Source: Schleiferiaceae bacterium
Lineage (GTDB): Bacteria > Bacteroidota > Bacteroidia > Flavobacteriales > Schleiferiaceae
Assembly (NCBI GenBank): GCA_022424815.1
Contig: JAKMGS010000085.1
Coordinates: 1-8,025 of the forward strand
Direction of reading: 5' to 3'
Length of the DNA stretch: 8,025 nt
A program made the translations under genes and the position numbers. Within the stretch, counting starts at the first letter, position 1. The number at the start of each line of letters is the position of its first letter. The notes below the pieces were generated by a model, which worked only from the letters and a program-made list of their open reading frames with translations, did not search any database and had not been told where the DNA came from. Below are positions 1 through 6,866 of the stretch, one piece after another.

Positions 1-3000
1 CCACAAATGAAACCACCGTTCCTACCATCAATACATTTGGAACCACCGCTCCATTTTTTACCTGTGACGGTTTTCCAAGTGCTGGACAGAGCATCCTCGT
101 AGAAGCTGATAAGCTGAGCGATAGCTTGGTCATTACTGCACCGGCAGGTTATCACCTTAGTACAGCTCTGAATGGAACATATAGTGCTGTCCTCACCTTG
201 GGGTCAGATAGCACAGGAACGCTCGATACGACTATCTTCATTGCCATGGACGGTACGGCTGCTGCACCAAATCCTGCGACCATTACCTTAAGCTCTACCG
301 GCGCAAACAACTCATTAGTGAGTGTAACCGGAACAAAAGGTGGGGCACTTTCTGCTACGAACTTTGCTAAAACAGATCCTACGGTATGTAGTGCAAACGA
401 CGGGACCATCACTTTTGATATTACGAACGTACCAGATGGGGCATACACTGTAACCTATGAAGGGGGCTCCGCAACAGCTAACGTTCTCAGCGGTGTAGCC
501 ACCATCACTGGGCTTACTCAAGGCCACTATATCGACCTTATCTTGACAGATGCAAACGGCTGTCAAACAGCTGCTGGTAATACATTGAGCCTTGATGATC
601 CCATCGACTTTACCGTTACTTATAGTCCAGTATCACAGGATATCTGTGAGGGCGCAACGGCCACTTTTGGAGTGAGTACTACAGGTACTACCGTATTCCA
701 ATGGTATACTTTGGTCAACAACGTTTGGACTGCCATTCCAGGCGCTACCGGAAATACATATACCACACCCATCTTAACAGATACCACCCGTTACCATGTC
801 GTTGCCGTTTCTCAAAGCGATTGTCAATGGACTTCCTACCCAGTATCGGCGAATGTCAACCCAACCCCACAAGCTTCACTCGTAGCTTCACCGGCTAGTT
901 GTCCCGGCACTGCGGACGGCTCTGTTGATCTGACCATGATCACCACCGTAATGCCTATCTCTTTTGTTTGGAGCAACGGAGAAACTACTGAAGACCTCAG
1001 CGCGGTAACCAGCGGAACCTATACCGTGACCATCATCGATCCATTAGGCTGCCAAGGCACTGCGAGCATCGCCGTGAGCGATAGCGATGGTGTAGCTCCA
1101 ATAGTGATTGCCCAAGACCTCACTATCCAGGTAGATAGTGTCGGCAATGTCGCCATCACACCTGCAGATGTCGACGGCGGAAGTTATGATAATTGTAACA
1201 TCACGTTAAGTATTGATACCGCAGCATGGACTTGTACCGACCTCGGTGCACATACGGTCATGTTGATTGGAACAGACGGCAATCAAAGCGACACTGCTTA
1301 TGCCACAGTAACTATCGTCGATACCCTCGGGCCAGAAATCGTATGTGGTACTGATACAACGCTATACGTTGGTGCTGATACTTCCGGTGCACACTACAGC
1401 TGGACAGCAGCAAGCTTATACGATGCTTGTGGTGTTGACACTTCGTATGCAAGCGATACTAGCGGGACTTGGTTCGGAATAGGCGCGCATACTGTTTGGA
1501 CCGTGGCGACCGACGTGAACGGCAATACAGATTCGTGCAGTTTTAATATTGCAATACAGGATACCTTCGCCCCAAGTTTCACCAGCTGTTTGATGGACAC
1601 CACCTTGTATGCAGATGCCCAGAACTGTGGTGCCAACTTAGTTTGGAACACCCCTGTGGCCACGGACAACAGCGATAATGTTATCTATACTCATAGCGAT
1701 ACCAGCGGCACCTTCTTCCCGGTAGGTGTAGATACTGTATATCACTATGCATCGGACCCAAGTGGCAATAGCGATACTTGTTTCTTTGTGGTTACAGTAC
1801 TTGATACCATCGCTCCTGCCTGGACCGGCACTCTGGATACCTTAACCATTTTTGCGGGTATAGATACCTGTGGCGTCTTTACGGACAGCTTGAGTTTAAC
1901 CCCTCCTCCAATTGTCGAGGCTTGTGGAGTGGATACTTTGTTCCACGATGCCAATGCGTATTACGCACTTGGAGATTATGATATCTATTGGTATGTCACC
2001 GATGTACACGGCAACACAGATTCTGTTCTTCAAAAGCTCATTGTAACCGAAAACATCAAGCCGGAGATCTATTGTCCTGATTCTTTAATCATTTACGCAG
2101 ATGCAGATAGTACTTGGACCCAAGTTACGTGGACCGGCGACAGCGTAAACGACAACTGTGGGATGGACAGTGCCTATTTCAGCTTGGCAAAAGGAGGCTA
2201 TTTACAGATTGGTCTCTCTGTTATTGACTACTTCGCCTATGATTTGCAAGGCAATGGTGATACATGTAGCTTCTATATTACCGTAAAAGATACCGTTGCA
2301 CCTGTGATTAATCTAGCTCAAGGTGATACCATCTTAAACGCCGATCCGGATAGTTGTTTTGCCGCATTTGCATGGACAACCCCAACGGTCACAGAAAACA
2401 GCTCGAATTACAGTACCGTTTATTATAACAGTAGTTCGTCTTCAGGGAATTTTGGGATAGGTCAGCACGAAATAGCTTACGTAGTCACCGATGCCGCAGG
2501 AAATCAAGACAGTGTCGGGTTCAACATCACTGTTATCGATGCGAACGGTCCTTCTCTCTACCCCTATAGTGTTGCATTAACATTGGATGCGGCAGGATTT
2601 GACACATTGACCCTCGCGATGGTGGACAGTGCTTCTAGCGATTGTAGCGGTATTGATTCCCTATGGATTTCACAAACCCTCTTTACCTGTGCGGATGTAG
2701 GTTCGCCGGCCGTTTGGTTCTACGGAGTCGATAGCTTAGGTAACGTAGATTCTGTCCAAGTGCCTATTTCCGTTAGCCAACCCATCGGCGGCGTGGTACA
2801 AGCGACCATTACCTCAACCGATGCCCTATGTTATGGCGACGCGAACGGTACGGCTACCATCAATGCCACGGGCGGTAGTGGTGCGTACTCATATACTTGG
2901 ATCAACTTAGGAACCGCTGCCACCGCAACCAATCTCGCGGCCGGCACATACTTCTGGGAGGTAAGCGATACCAATGGCTGTACAGCCATGGGGAATGTTA

Positions 3001-3998
3001 CTATTGATGAGCCAACTCAACTAATCACTAGTATAACTCCGTCCAACTACAATGGATATGGTGTGAGCACGGAAGGTGCTAACGACGGTTCTGCCGACCT
3101 TACTGTAAGCGGCGGTACAGCGCCTTATACTTATTCTTGGAACAATGGTGCCACTACCGAAGACCTCAGCGGTCTACCGGAAGGTATGTTCATCGTCACC
3201 GTGCTAGATAGCAACGGTTGTAGCACTATGGATACGGTGATTTTGACGGAGCCCAACTACTTCTCGATCTCCGCCACTGTTATAAGCCACAACATCTGTC
3301 CTACGGACCTCGATGGTGCGGCCTACGCCACAACTTCAGGCGGTGTCGCTCCAATCAGCCTCTTCTGGAGTTCAGGTCAGGGTACAGATACCATCACCGC
3401 ATTGACCTCAGGTTGGTATACCATCACCGCCATCGACACCAATGGCGCTTTAGCGACCGATAGTGTTCTCATTCTCGCCCTCGACGAGGATTGTGACGGC
3501 ATTCCAAACGACGATGAGGGGGGCGTTGCAGGCGCAGGCGGCGGTATGACCGATACGGATGGCGACGGCATCCCAAACCAGCAGGATACTGACAGCGATA
3601 ATGACGGCATATCAGACGCCATGGAATTTGATTCGAATGGCGACGGCATAGGCTTCGACGACTGTGATGGTGACGGTGTTCCGAACTTCCTCGATGCGGA
3701 CGTTTGTGACCTAGACGCGGCGACAGTGTTAACCCCGGACAATGACGGCAACAATGATTATTGGGTCATACCGGGTATTGAGCAGTTTCCTGGTACCCAC
3801 GTGGTCATCTTCAGCAGATTAGGCTTGAAAGTCTACGAAAACACTGATTATCAAAACGACTTCGACGGACGTGCCAATACGAACACGTATTTGAATAATG
3901 CCGAGGAAATCCTTCCTAGCGGAACGTACTTCTATTACGTACGCATGGGCGGTACCTCGAGCCAAGAGTTTAACGGATACCTCTACATTAACCGATAA
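1..3998 (+). CDS. Giant modular T9SS-secreted adhesin (SprB-like), 5' partial, with type B C-terminal domain
   Basis: This is the 3' part of a long cell-surface adhesin. The frame is open from the first complete codon at 3 to the TAA at 3996-3998, so the start and signal peptide lie left of the window; the TTG at 126 is internal. Visible modules by nucleotide: a partial T9SS-type beta-sandwich repeat with APAGYHLST (3-335); an SprB-like module with DGTITF and NGC (363-605); an Ig-like module with a Cys pair and QWY / GATGNTY (606-860); an SprB repeat (861-1079); seven HYR-like repeats (1083-2780); three SprB repeats (2790-3482); an Asp-rich thrombospondin type 3 segment (3483-3710); and a type B C-terminal domain (3717-3995). 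Such proteins are exported by the Sec system and then the T9SS and act in adhesion or gliding. The SprF-like partner gene follows 6 bases after the stop. The visible part is Thr/Ser/Asp-rich and acidic with few Lys. The class is secure; the ligand is unknown. Confidence 0.93.
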   Translation, partial: TNETTVPTINTFGTTAPFFTCDGFPSAGQSILVEADKLSDSLVITAPAGYHLSTALNGTYSAVLTLGSDSTGTLDTTIFIAMDGTAAAPNPATITLSSTGANNSLVSVTGTKGGALSATNFAKTDPTVCSANDGTITFDITNVPDGAYTVTYEGGSATANVLSGVATITGLTQGHYIDLILTDANGCQTAAGNTLSLDDPIDFTVTYSPVSQDICEGATATFGVSTTGTTVFQWYTLVNNVWTAIPGATGNTYTTPILTDTTRYHVVAVSQSDCQWTSYPVSANVNPTPQASLVASPASCPGTADGSVDLTMITTVMPISFVWSNGETTEDLSAVTSGTYTVTIIDPLGCQGTASIAVSDSDGVAPIVIAQDLTIQVDSVGNVAITPADVDGGSYDNCNITLSIDTAAWTCTDLGAHTVMLIGTDGNQSDTAYATVTIVDTLGPEIVCGTDTTLYVGADTSGAHYSWTAASLYDACGVDTSYASDTSGTWFGIGAHTVWTVATDVNGNTDSCSFNIAIQDTFAPSFTSCLMDTTLYADAQNCGANLVWNTPVATDNSDNVIYTHSDTSGTFFPVGVDTVYHYASDPSGNSDTCFFVVTVLDTIAPAWTGTLDTLTIFAGIDTCGVFTDSLSLTPPPIVEACGVDTLFHDANAYYALGDYDIYWYVTDVHGNTDSVLQKLIVTENIKPEIYCPDSLIIYADADSTWTQVTWTGDSVNDNCGMDSAYFSLAKGGYLQIGLSVIDYFAYDLQGNGDTCSFYITVKDTVAPVINLAQGDTILNADPDSCFAAFAWTTPTVTENSSNYSTVYYNSSSSSGNFGIGQHEIAYVVTDAAGNQDSVGFNITVIDANGPSLYPYSVALTLDAAGFDTLTLAMVDSASSDCSGIDSLWISQTLFTCADVGSPAVWFYGVDSLGNVDSVQVPISVSQPIGGVVQATITSTDALCYGDANGTATINATGGSGAYSYTWINLGTAATATNLAAGTYFWEVSDTNGCTAMGNVTIDEPTQLITSITPSNYNGYGVSTEGANDGSADLTVSGGTAPYTYSWNNGATTEDLSGLPEGMFIVTVLDSNGCSTMDTVILTEPNYFSISATVISHNICPTDLDGAAYATTSGGVAPISLFWSSGQGTDTITALTSGWYTITAIDTNGALATDSVLILALDEDCDGIPNDDEGGVAGAGGGMTDTDGDGIPNQQDTDSDNDGISDAMEFDSNGDGIGFDDCDGDGVPNFLDADVCDLDAATVLTPDNDGNNDYWVIPGIEQFPGTHVVIFSRLGLKVYENTDYQNDFDGRANTNTYLNNAEEILPSGTYFYYVRMGGTSSQEFNGYLYINR
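861..1079 (+). repeat. SprB repeat 1 of the adhesin
   Basis: One SprB-type repeat of about 73 residues. It shows the family pattern: an early Cys followed by DGSVDL, then SFVWSNGETTEDLS, then SGTYTVTIID and LGC. Its two Cys (before and after the beta core) could pair. It stands alone in front of the HYR array, and three further copies follow that array. Part of its DNA (984-1002) is almost identical to the copy at 3153-3171. Confidence 0.85.
1083..2780 (+). repeat. Seven tandem HYR-like (Ig-fold) repeats in the adhesin
   Basis: Seven consecutive repeats of about 80 residues occupy roughly 1083-1325, 1326-1565, 1566-1808, 1809-2054, 2055-2294, 2295-2540 and 2541-2780. Most begin with an (A/G/K)P motif and end with a D-x-x-GN-x-D strand followed by (V/I)-x-D-T/A, as in HYR domains. 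Repeats 2, 3 and 5 carry a Cys near the start and another in the last strand; repeats 1, 4, 6 and 7 lack both. Repeats 1 and 7 have a different Cys pair (DNC...WTC and SDC...FTC). The repeats are similar as protein but diverged as DNA. They probably form an extended stalk that holds the distal adhesin away from the cell. Confidence 0.85.
2790..3482 (+). repeat. SprB repeats 2-4 of the adhesin
   Basis: Three tandem SprB-type repeats of about 75 residues lie at 2790-3014, 3015-3254 and 3255-3482. Each has a D-G-x-A segment, an SGG/TGG turn with an aromatic-x-W strand (YTWINLG, YSWNNGATTEDLS, LFWSSGQGTD), a G-x-(Y/F) strand and a D-(T/S)-NG motif. The first keeps both family Cys, the second only the late one (codon at 3219), and the third only the early one (codon at 3297). 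The first two end in the linker (D/T)EP, typical of SprB arrays. Confidence 0.85.
3483..3710 (+). other. Thrombospondin type 3 calcium-binding segment in the adhesin
   Basis: An Asp-rich stretch of about 76 residues carries repeated D-x-D-x-D-G-I/V motifs (DEDCDGIPNDD, DTDGDGIPN, DTDSDNDGISD, DSNGDGIG, DCDGDGVPN). This is the thrombospondin type 3 pattern, in which the Asp/Asn side chains bind calcium. A short Gly/Ala-rich insert (GGVAGAGGGM) lies between the first and second motif. In T9SS adhesins this module commonly sits just before the C-terminal sorting domain and probably stiffens when calcium is bound outside the cell. Confidence 0.88.
3717..3995 (+). other. Gliding-motility-associated type B C-terminal sorting domain
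   Basis: The last 93 residues match the family of C-terminal domains found on gliding-motility and other T9SS cargo (TIGR04131/CHU_C type). The markers are visible in order: LTPDNDGNNDYW, IPGIEQFPG, VVIFSRLGLKVYEN, YQNDFDGRAN, LPSGTYFYYV and the final strand GYLYINR. The usual N-R-W-G is S-R-L-G here. Known type B domains direct export through the T9SS and, in Flavobacterium johnsoniae, need a SprF-like partner; the next gene provides one. The domain is full length and ends at the stop codon. Confidence 0.93.
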
Positions 3999-4004
3999 TT
4001 GGCC

Positions 4005-4934
4005 ATGAAAAGAATCTATAGCGATATGAAACAGCGCAACCGCCTGGCCTCAATGGCTACGGCTGCCTTACTCCTAGTGGCCGGTCATCTCTCGGCCCAA
4101 CAGCATCCTTCGCTGGACAACTATTTATTTACGCCTGTGGCCGTTTCCCCAGCTCACGCCGGAATGCAAGACCAACATGTCGTGAGCCTGGTCGACGCAC
4201 AATGGGTAGGAGTCAAAGGAGCGCCACGTACGGGTCTAATTAGCATGGACTACCGCAACCTTCGTGGCCTAGGATTGAACCTTACTTTGATCAATGACCA
4301 AATAGGTCCAGCCCTTACCCAACAGGCGGCCTTAAGCGGCGCCTATCATCTTCAAGTGAACGACATCGCCAAACTGAGCACCGGACTTCGTGTAACTGTC
4401 GGACGGACAGCCGTTGACCTGCTAGATGAAACTTACTATGACTTGGTTGATCCAAACATCTATAACCTCCAAGGTCCTATGATAGCCAATGTCGATATCG
4501 GTACCACCATAAACACCGAGAACTATTACATGGGCGTAAGCTTCAAAAACGCGAACCGCGCAGAATTGTACGATAATAATTACACTGCACAGGTTTTACA
4601 AGTATTTGGAGGTCATCGAATGAACCTCAAAGGGGATTGGTCTTTGCGATCTAGCTTCTTAGCAAGTGCCACTACTAATGCTCCCGCTGATCTCAATTTT
4701 CATCTTTTTGTAGAACATCAAGAAAAATGGGGATTAGGAGCACATTATAGTCCTGCCGATGAAGCTGGGGTACTTTTACGCCTCAACCCGTCTAGAGATT
4801 GGCATCTCTTCTATCAATACAATTATCCATTAACCGACTTAGTGTACATCACCCAACGAAGTCATGTTGTAGGTTTTTCTTTCAACGTTGCCCCTCGTAT
4901 TGATTCCTTCACTTCACCAAGACTATTCCTATGA
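4005..4934 (+). CDS. PorP/SprF-family T9SS outer-membrane protein
   Basis: Predicted outer-membrane beta-barrel of the PorP/SprF family, 309 residues from the ATG at 4005. The signal peptide ends at about Ala31 (GHLSA before QQH). The family signature follows at once: LDNYLFTPVAVSPAHAG (residues 37-53) and QWVGVKGAPRT (66-76), then alternating polar and aromatic strands, ending with the characteristic RSHVVGFSFN (285-294). The length is normal and it looks intact. A TTG at 3999 is in frame but less likely as a start. The ATG at 4026 is a real alternative: it leaves a clean signal peptide and has a purine-rich AAAAGAA about 12 bases upstream. In F. johnsoniae, SprF is required for secretion of the adhesin SprB, which has a type B domain. 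The position 6 bases after the adhesin stop fits that role here. Its 3' end overlaps the next gene by four bases. Confidence 0.92.
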   Translation: MKRIYSDMKQRNRLASMATAALLLVAGHLSAQQHPSLDNYLFTPVAVSPAHAGMQDQHVVSLVDAQWVGVKGAPRTGLISMDYRNLRGLGLNLTLINDQIGPALTQQAALSGAYHLQVNDIAKLSTGLRVTVGRTAVDLLDETYYDLVDPNIYNLQGPMIANVDIGTTINTENYYMGVSFKNANRAELYDNNYTAQVLQVFGGHRMNLKGDWSLRSSFLASATTNAPADLNFHLFVEHQEKWGLGAHYSPADEAGVLLRLNPSRDWHLFYQYNYPLTDLVYITQRSHVVGFSFNVAPRIDSFTSPRLFL

Positions 4935-6208
4935 GACGCGTAATTACCTTCAGAGAACTAGGGTTGTGCGTTATGCTCACCTTTGGAACCTTAGCAACAG
5001 CACAACCAATAATTACTGGACTATCCACTCCAGATTCATTGGATCATTTTGAATTAGGAGAAGCAGGAGCAGACGATTATGGCGCCCTGCCTTACGGTCA
5101 AGGTCACATGCTCTTTTTATCCAACAGAAACGAAAATGGACTCACCGCTCGTGATCCTAAAACAAACGAGCCCTTTGCCCGTCCCTACGTATTGAGATTA
5201 AAGGATCTTAAAACATTGCCGTTTGAACTCCCTGGAATATTAGCGGACCAAAAATATCATATAGGTCTTTGCGCACTTCTTCCTGATAGTTCGGGTATTA
5301 TCGCTAGCCATAGTCGTTCAAAACCCTATAAAAATGGCACTGTCGGTTTAACCTTATCGTTCATTCCATTCAATGGTGAAACGGCAAAAGAATTACCCTT
5401 CGTTGATGAAAATGCAGATTACCAGCACCCGTACTTTGACCCAGATGAGTACACGCTATATTTTGCCACAAATGTAGAAGGAGGACAAGGTGGTTACGAT
5501 CTGTACAGTAGTACATTGGGCTTCGATGGTACGTGGAGTTCGCCTGCGCCTGTTCCCGTAATCAATTCAAAGGCTGATGAAGTATTTCCATCACTGGGTC
5601 CAAATTTGACTTTATTCTTTTCCCGCAGCACTAAGAATTATGGACTTCAAAGCTTTATGCACCAGGCCGGAGATTCTTTGGTAACAGAATTACCTTTTAA
5701 CGGTAGGGGTGATGATTTTGGATTCGTTGTGCTTGATGATAGTACCGCTATTCTTTCTCAGAGTAAACGTCCAGGTACAGCCGCAAATCTTCATCTGTAC
5801 AAGATTACAGAACCCGTTGCTGTTGATAGCGTCGTAGAGGAATCACCCGATAGTGCCGCTTTGGCCATTGCTAAGGCCGACTCTATTGCAGCATATGAAG
5901 CAAGCCAGGCGAATCAAGTAAGTTCAAATGATTCTCAAACTTGGACTACCGACAATTCACCTGAACCCGGCACGACAAGTGGTTACAGCCTCATTGTAGG
6001 AGGTTTTGTTGACCGTAATCTTGCCGACAACTTCTTGGCTAGTATTTCGGGTTGGGCTCCCAATGCCTTCCTTTCTAGATATAACAATAAATACTACGTC
6101 GTACACAGTGTTCATCAAACTCGATCCACAGCCATTCGCTCAAAGGAATCTGTGAACAATCGAGGTCATAGAGCCTGGGTGCTCGGTAAGGGGTTGAAAG
6201 AGATGTGA
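4931..6208 (+). CDS. Secreted PD40 beta-propeller protein with C-terminal SPOR domain
   Basis: A 425-residue exported protein. A signal peptide covers residues 1-24 (cleavage LATA before QP). Residues 40-292 resemble PD40/WD40-like propeller blades, best seen at HPYFDPDEYTLYFATN (166-181), GGYDLYSS (187-194) and DEVFPSLGPNLTLFFS (216-231). Residues 293-349 form a Ser/Ala/Asp/Glu-rich linker. Residues 351-423 are a SPOR domain: YSLIVGGFVDRNLADNF, then KYYVVHSVHQTRSTAI, then GHRAWVL. SPOR domains bind denuded peptidoglycan glycans, so the protein is probably periplasmic and wall-bound. The ATG overlaps the preceding stop (ATGA), which implies translational coupling with the PorP/SprF-like gene. 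The T9SS protein PorE combines PD40 blades with an OmpA-like wall-binding domain; here SPOR occupies that position. It ends in tandem in-frame stops (TGA TAA). The domain calls are firm; the tethering role is inferred from the context. Confidence 0.87.
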   Translation: MRRVITFRELGLCVMLTFGTLATAQPIITGLSTPDSLDHFELGEAGADDYGALPYGQGHMLFLSNRNENGLTARDPKTNEPFARPYVLRLKDLKTLPFELPGILADQKYHIGLCALLPDSSGIIASHSRSKPYKNGTVGLTLSFIPFNGETAKELPFVDENADYQHPYFDPDEYTLYFATNVEGGQGGYDLYSSTLGFDGTWSSPAPVPVINSKADEVFPSLGPNLTLFFSRSTKNYGLQSFMHQAGDSLVTELPFNGRGDDFGFVVLDDSTAILSQSKRPGTAANLHLYKITEPVAVDSVVEESPDSAALAIAKADSIAAYEASQANQVSSNDSQTWTTDNSPEPGTTSGYSLIVGGFVDRNLADNFLASISGWAPNAFLSRYNNKYYVVHSVHQTRSTAIRSKESVNNRGHRAWVLGKGLKEM

Positions 6209-6227
6209 TAAACATACCTTGAAATTT

Positions 6228-6260
6228 GAGAGCCCCGAACGCGTTGCGATCGGGGCTCTC
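6228..6260 (+). terminator. Hairpin between convergent genes, candidate terminator
   Basis: A perfect 11-bp inverted repeat, GAGAGCCCCGA (6228-6238) and TCGGGGCTCTC (6250-6260), lies 19 bases after the adhesin-cassette stop. Inside it, CGC (6240-6242) and GCG (6246-6248) can pair across a GTT loop, with an A/A mismatch between the two stems. No clear run of T follows on either strand (TTCAAAAA downstream on the plus strand). It is therefore either a weak intrinsic terminator or a 3'-end stabilising hairpin. Lying between two convergent operons, it could serve both. Confidence 0.7.
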
Positions 6261-6315
6261 TTCAAAAATCCAGACTGGGTCTATTATATTCTCCCATTCA
6301 GATTAAATAAATGCG

Positions 6316-6849
6316 CTAACTATTCAGATAACTTAAGGCTGCGCCAAAATCACCATAATACATTTGAATGGTAATCTTACCCTCCTCATTTAAATCGAAT
6401 GTTTCATACATACGCACTACCGCTGAGCGTTCATCGGTGGAGTCGGTGGCGGCCTTTGTTATTTTCAAAGGGGCATAGTATCTAACGCTCGCATTAGGCT
6501 CTTGCGTTTCTGAATCTACACCCGGAAGAAGAACGGGCTCCACTAAGAATTCAAAATCAAAGTTTTCCCATAGGTAGGCATCTTCTGCTTGAAGATCTGC
6601 TAAACGCATTGTATCTGGTGAACCGTTAAAATTGGTATTCACCATGAAAAAATCTTCTGCATACATGCTGTAGTCTTGATTCTCACCGGTAAACCCGGCG
6701 TTATTCGCGCGTATTACTTCACAGTTTCTCGCAAAGCGTTCGTCTAATTCTGACGTGTCATTCGAACTTACCGATTCCTTAGAATTACACGATGTAATGA
6801 TTAAGCTCGCTAAAAGCGACACAAGGAATAGAAATGTTTTGTTTTTCAT
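6316..6849 (-). CDS. Lipoprotein with one NTF2/SnoaL-like domain
   Basis: A 177-residue predicted lipoprotein. The signal peptide has a lipobox LIITSC with the acylated Cys at 21, followed by a Ser/Asp/Glu-rich stretch. Residues 38-177 look like one NTF2/SnoaL-like cone-shaped domain: an N-terminal helix region, YAEDFFMVN (63-71), and the final strands MYETFDLNEEGKITIQMYYG (147-166). The closing segment EEGKITIQMYY closely resembles NEDGKITMTVNYY in the upstream gene, so the two proteins are related. It follows that gene by 17 bases on the same strand and is the second gene of the operon. In this superfamily the fold serves as an enzyme or a binding domain. No catalytic residues can be assigned here, so the function is unknown. 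Confidence 0.75.
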   Translation of the reverse strand: MKNKTFLFLVSLLASLIITSCNSKESVSSNDTSELDERFARNCEVIRANNAGFTGENQDYSMYAEDFFMVNTNFNGSPDTMRLADLQAEDAYLWENFDFEFLVEPVLLPGVDSETQEPNASVRYYAPLKITKAATDSTDERSAVVRMYETFDLNEEGKITIQMYYGDFGAALSYLNS

Positions 6850-6866
6850 TTGAAAATTGTGTTGTA

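Noticed and set aside
126..128. TTG as the start codon of the large adhesin
   Set aside because: The frame is open upstream to the window edge with protein-like content, and there is no signal peptide after this codon.
152..566. Overlapping minus-strand open frames under the adhesin
   Set aside because: They are antisense to clearly coding repeat modules and their translations resemble no protein family.
1083..2780. CRISPR-like or satellite DNA array in the adhesin
   Set aside because: The periodicity of about 240 bases is at protein level; the DNA of the repeats is diverged and has no conserved repeat-spacer structure.
3377..3754. Minus-strand open frame of 125 codons, Ser/Pro-rich
   Set aside because: It is the antisense shadow of the Asp-rich thrombospondin type 3 segment, with low-complexity composition and no recognisable domain or start context.
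3999..4001. TTG as the start of the PorP/SprF-like gene
   Set aside because: It lies one base after the adhesin stop and two codons before a good ATG (4005); ATG starts at 4005 or 4026 are more plausible.
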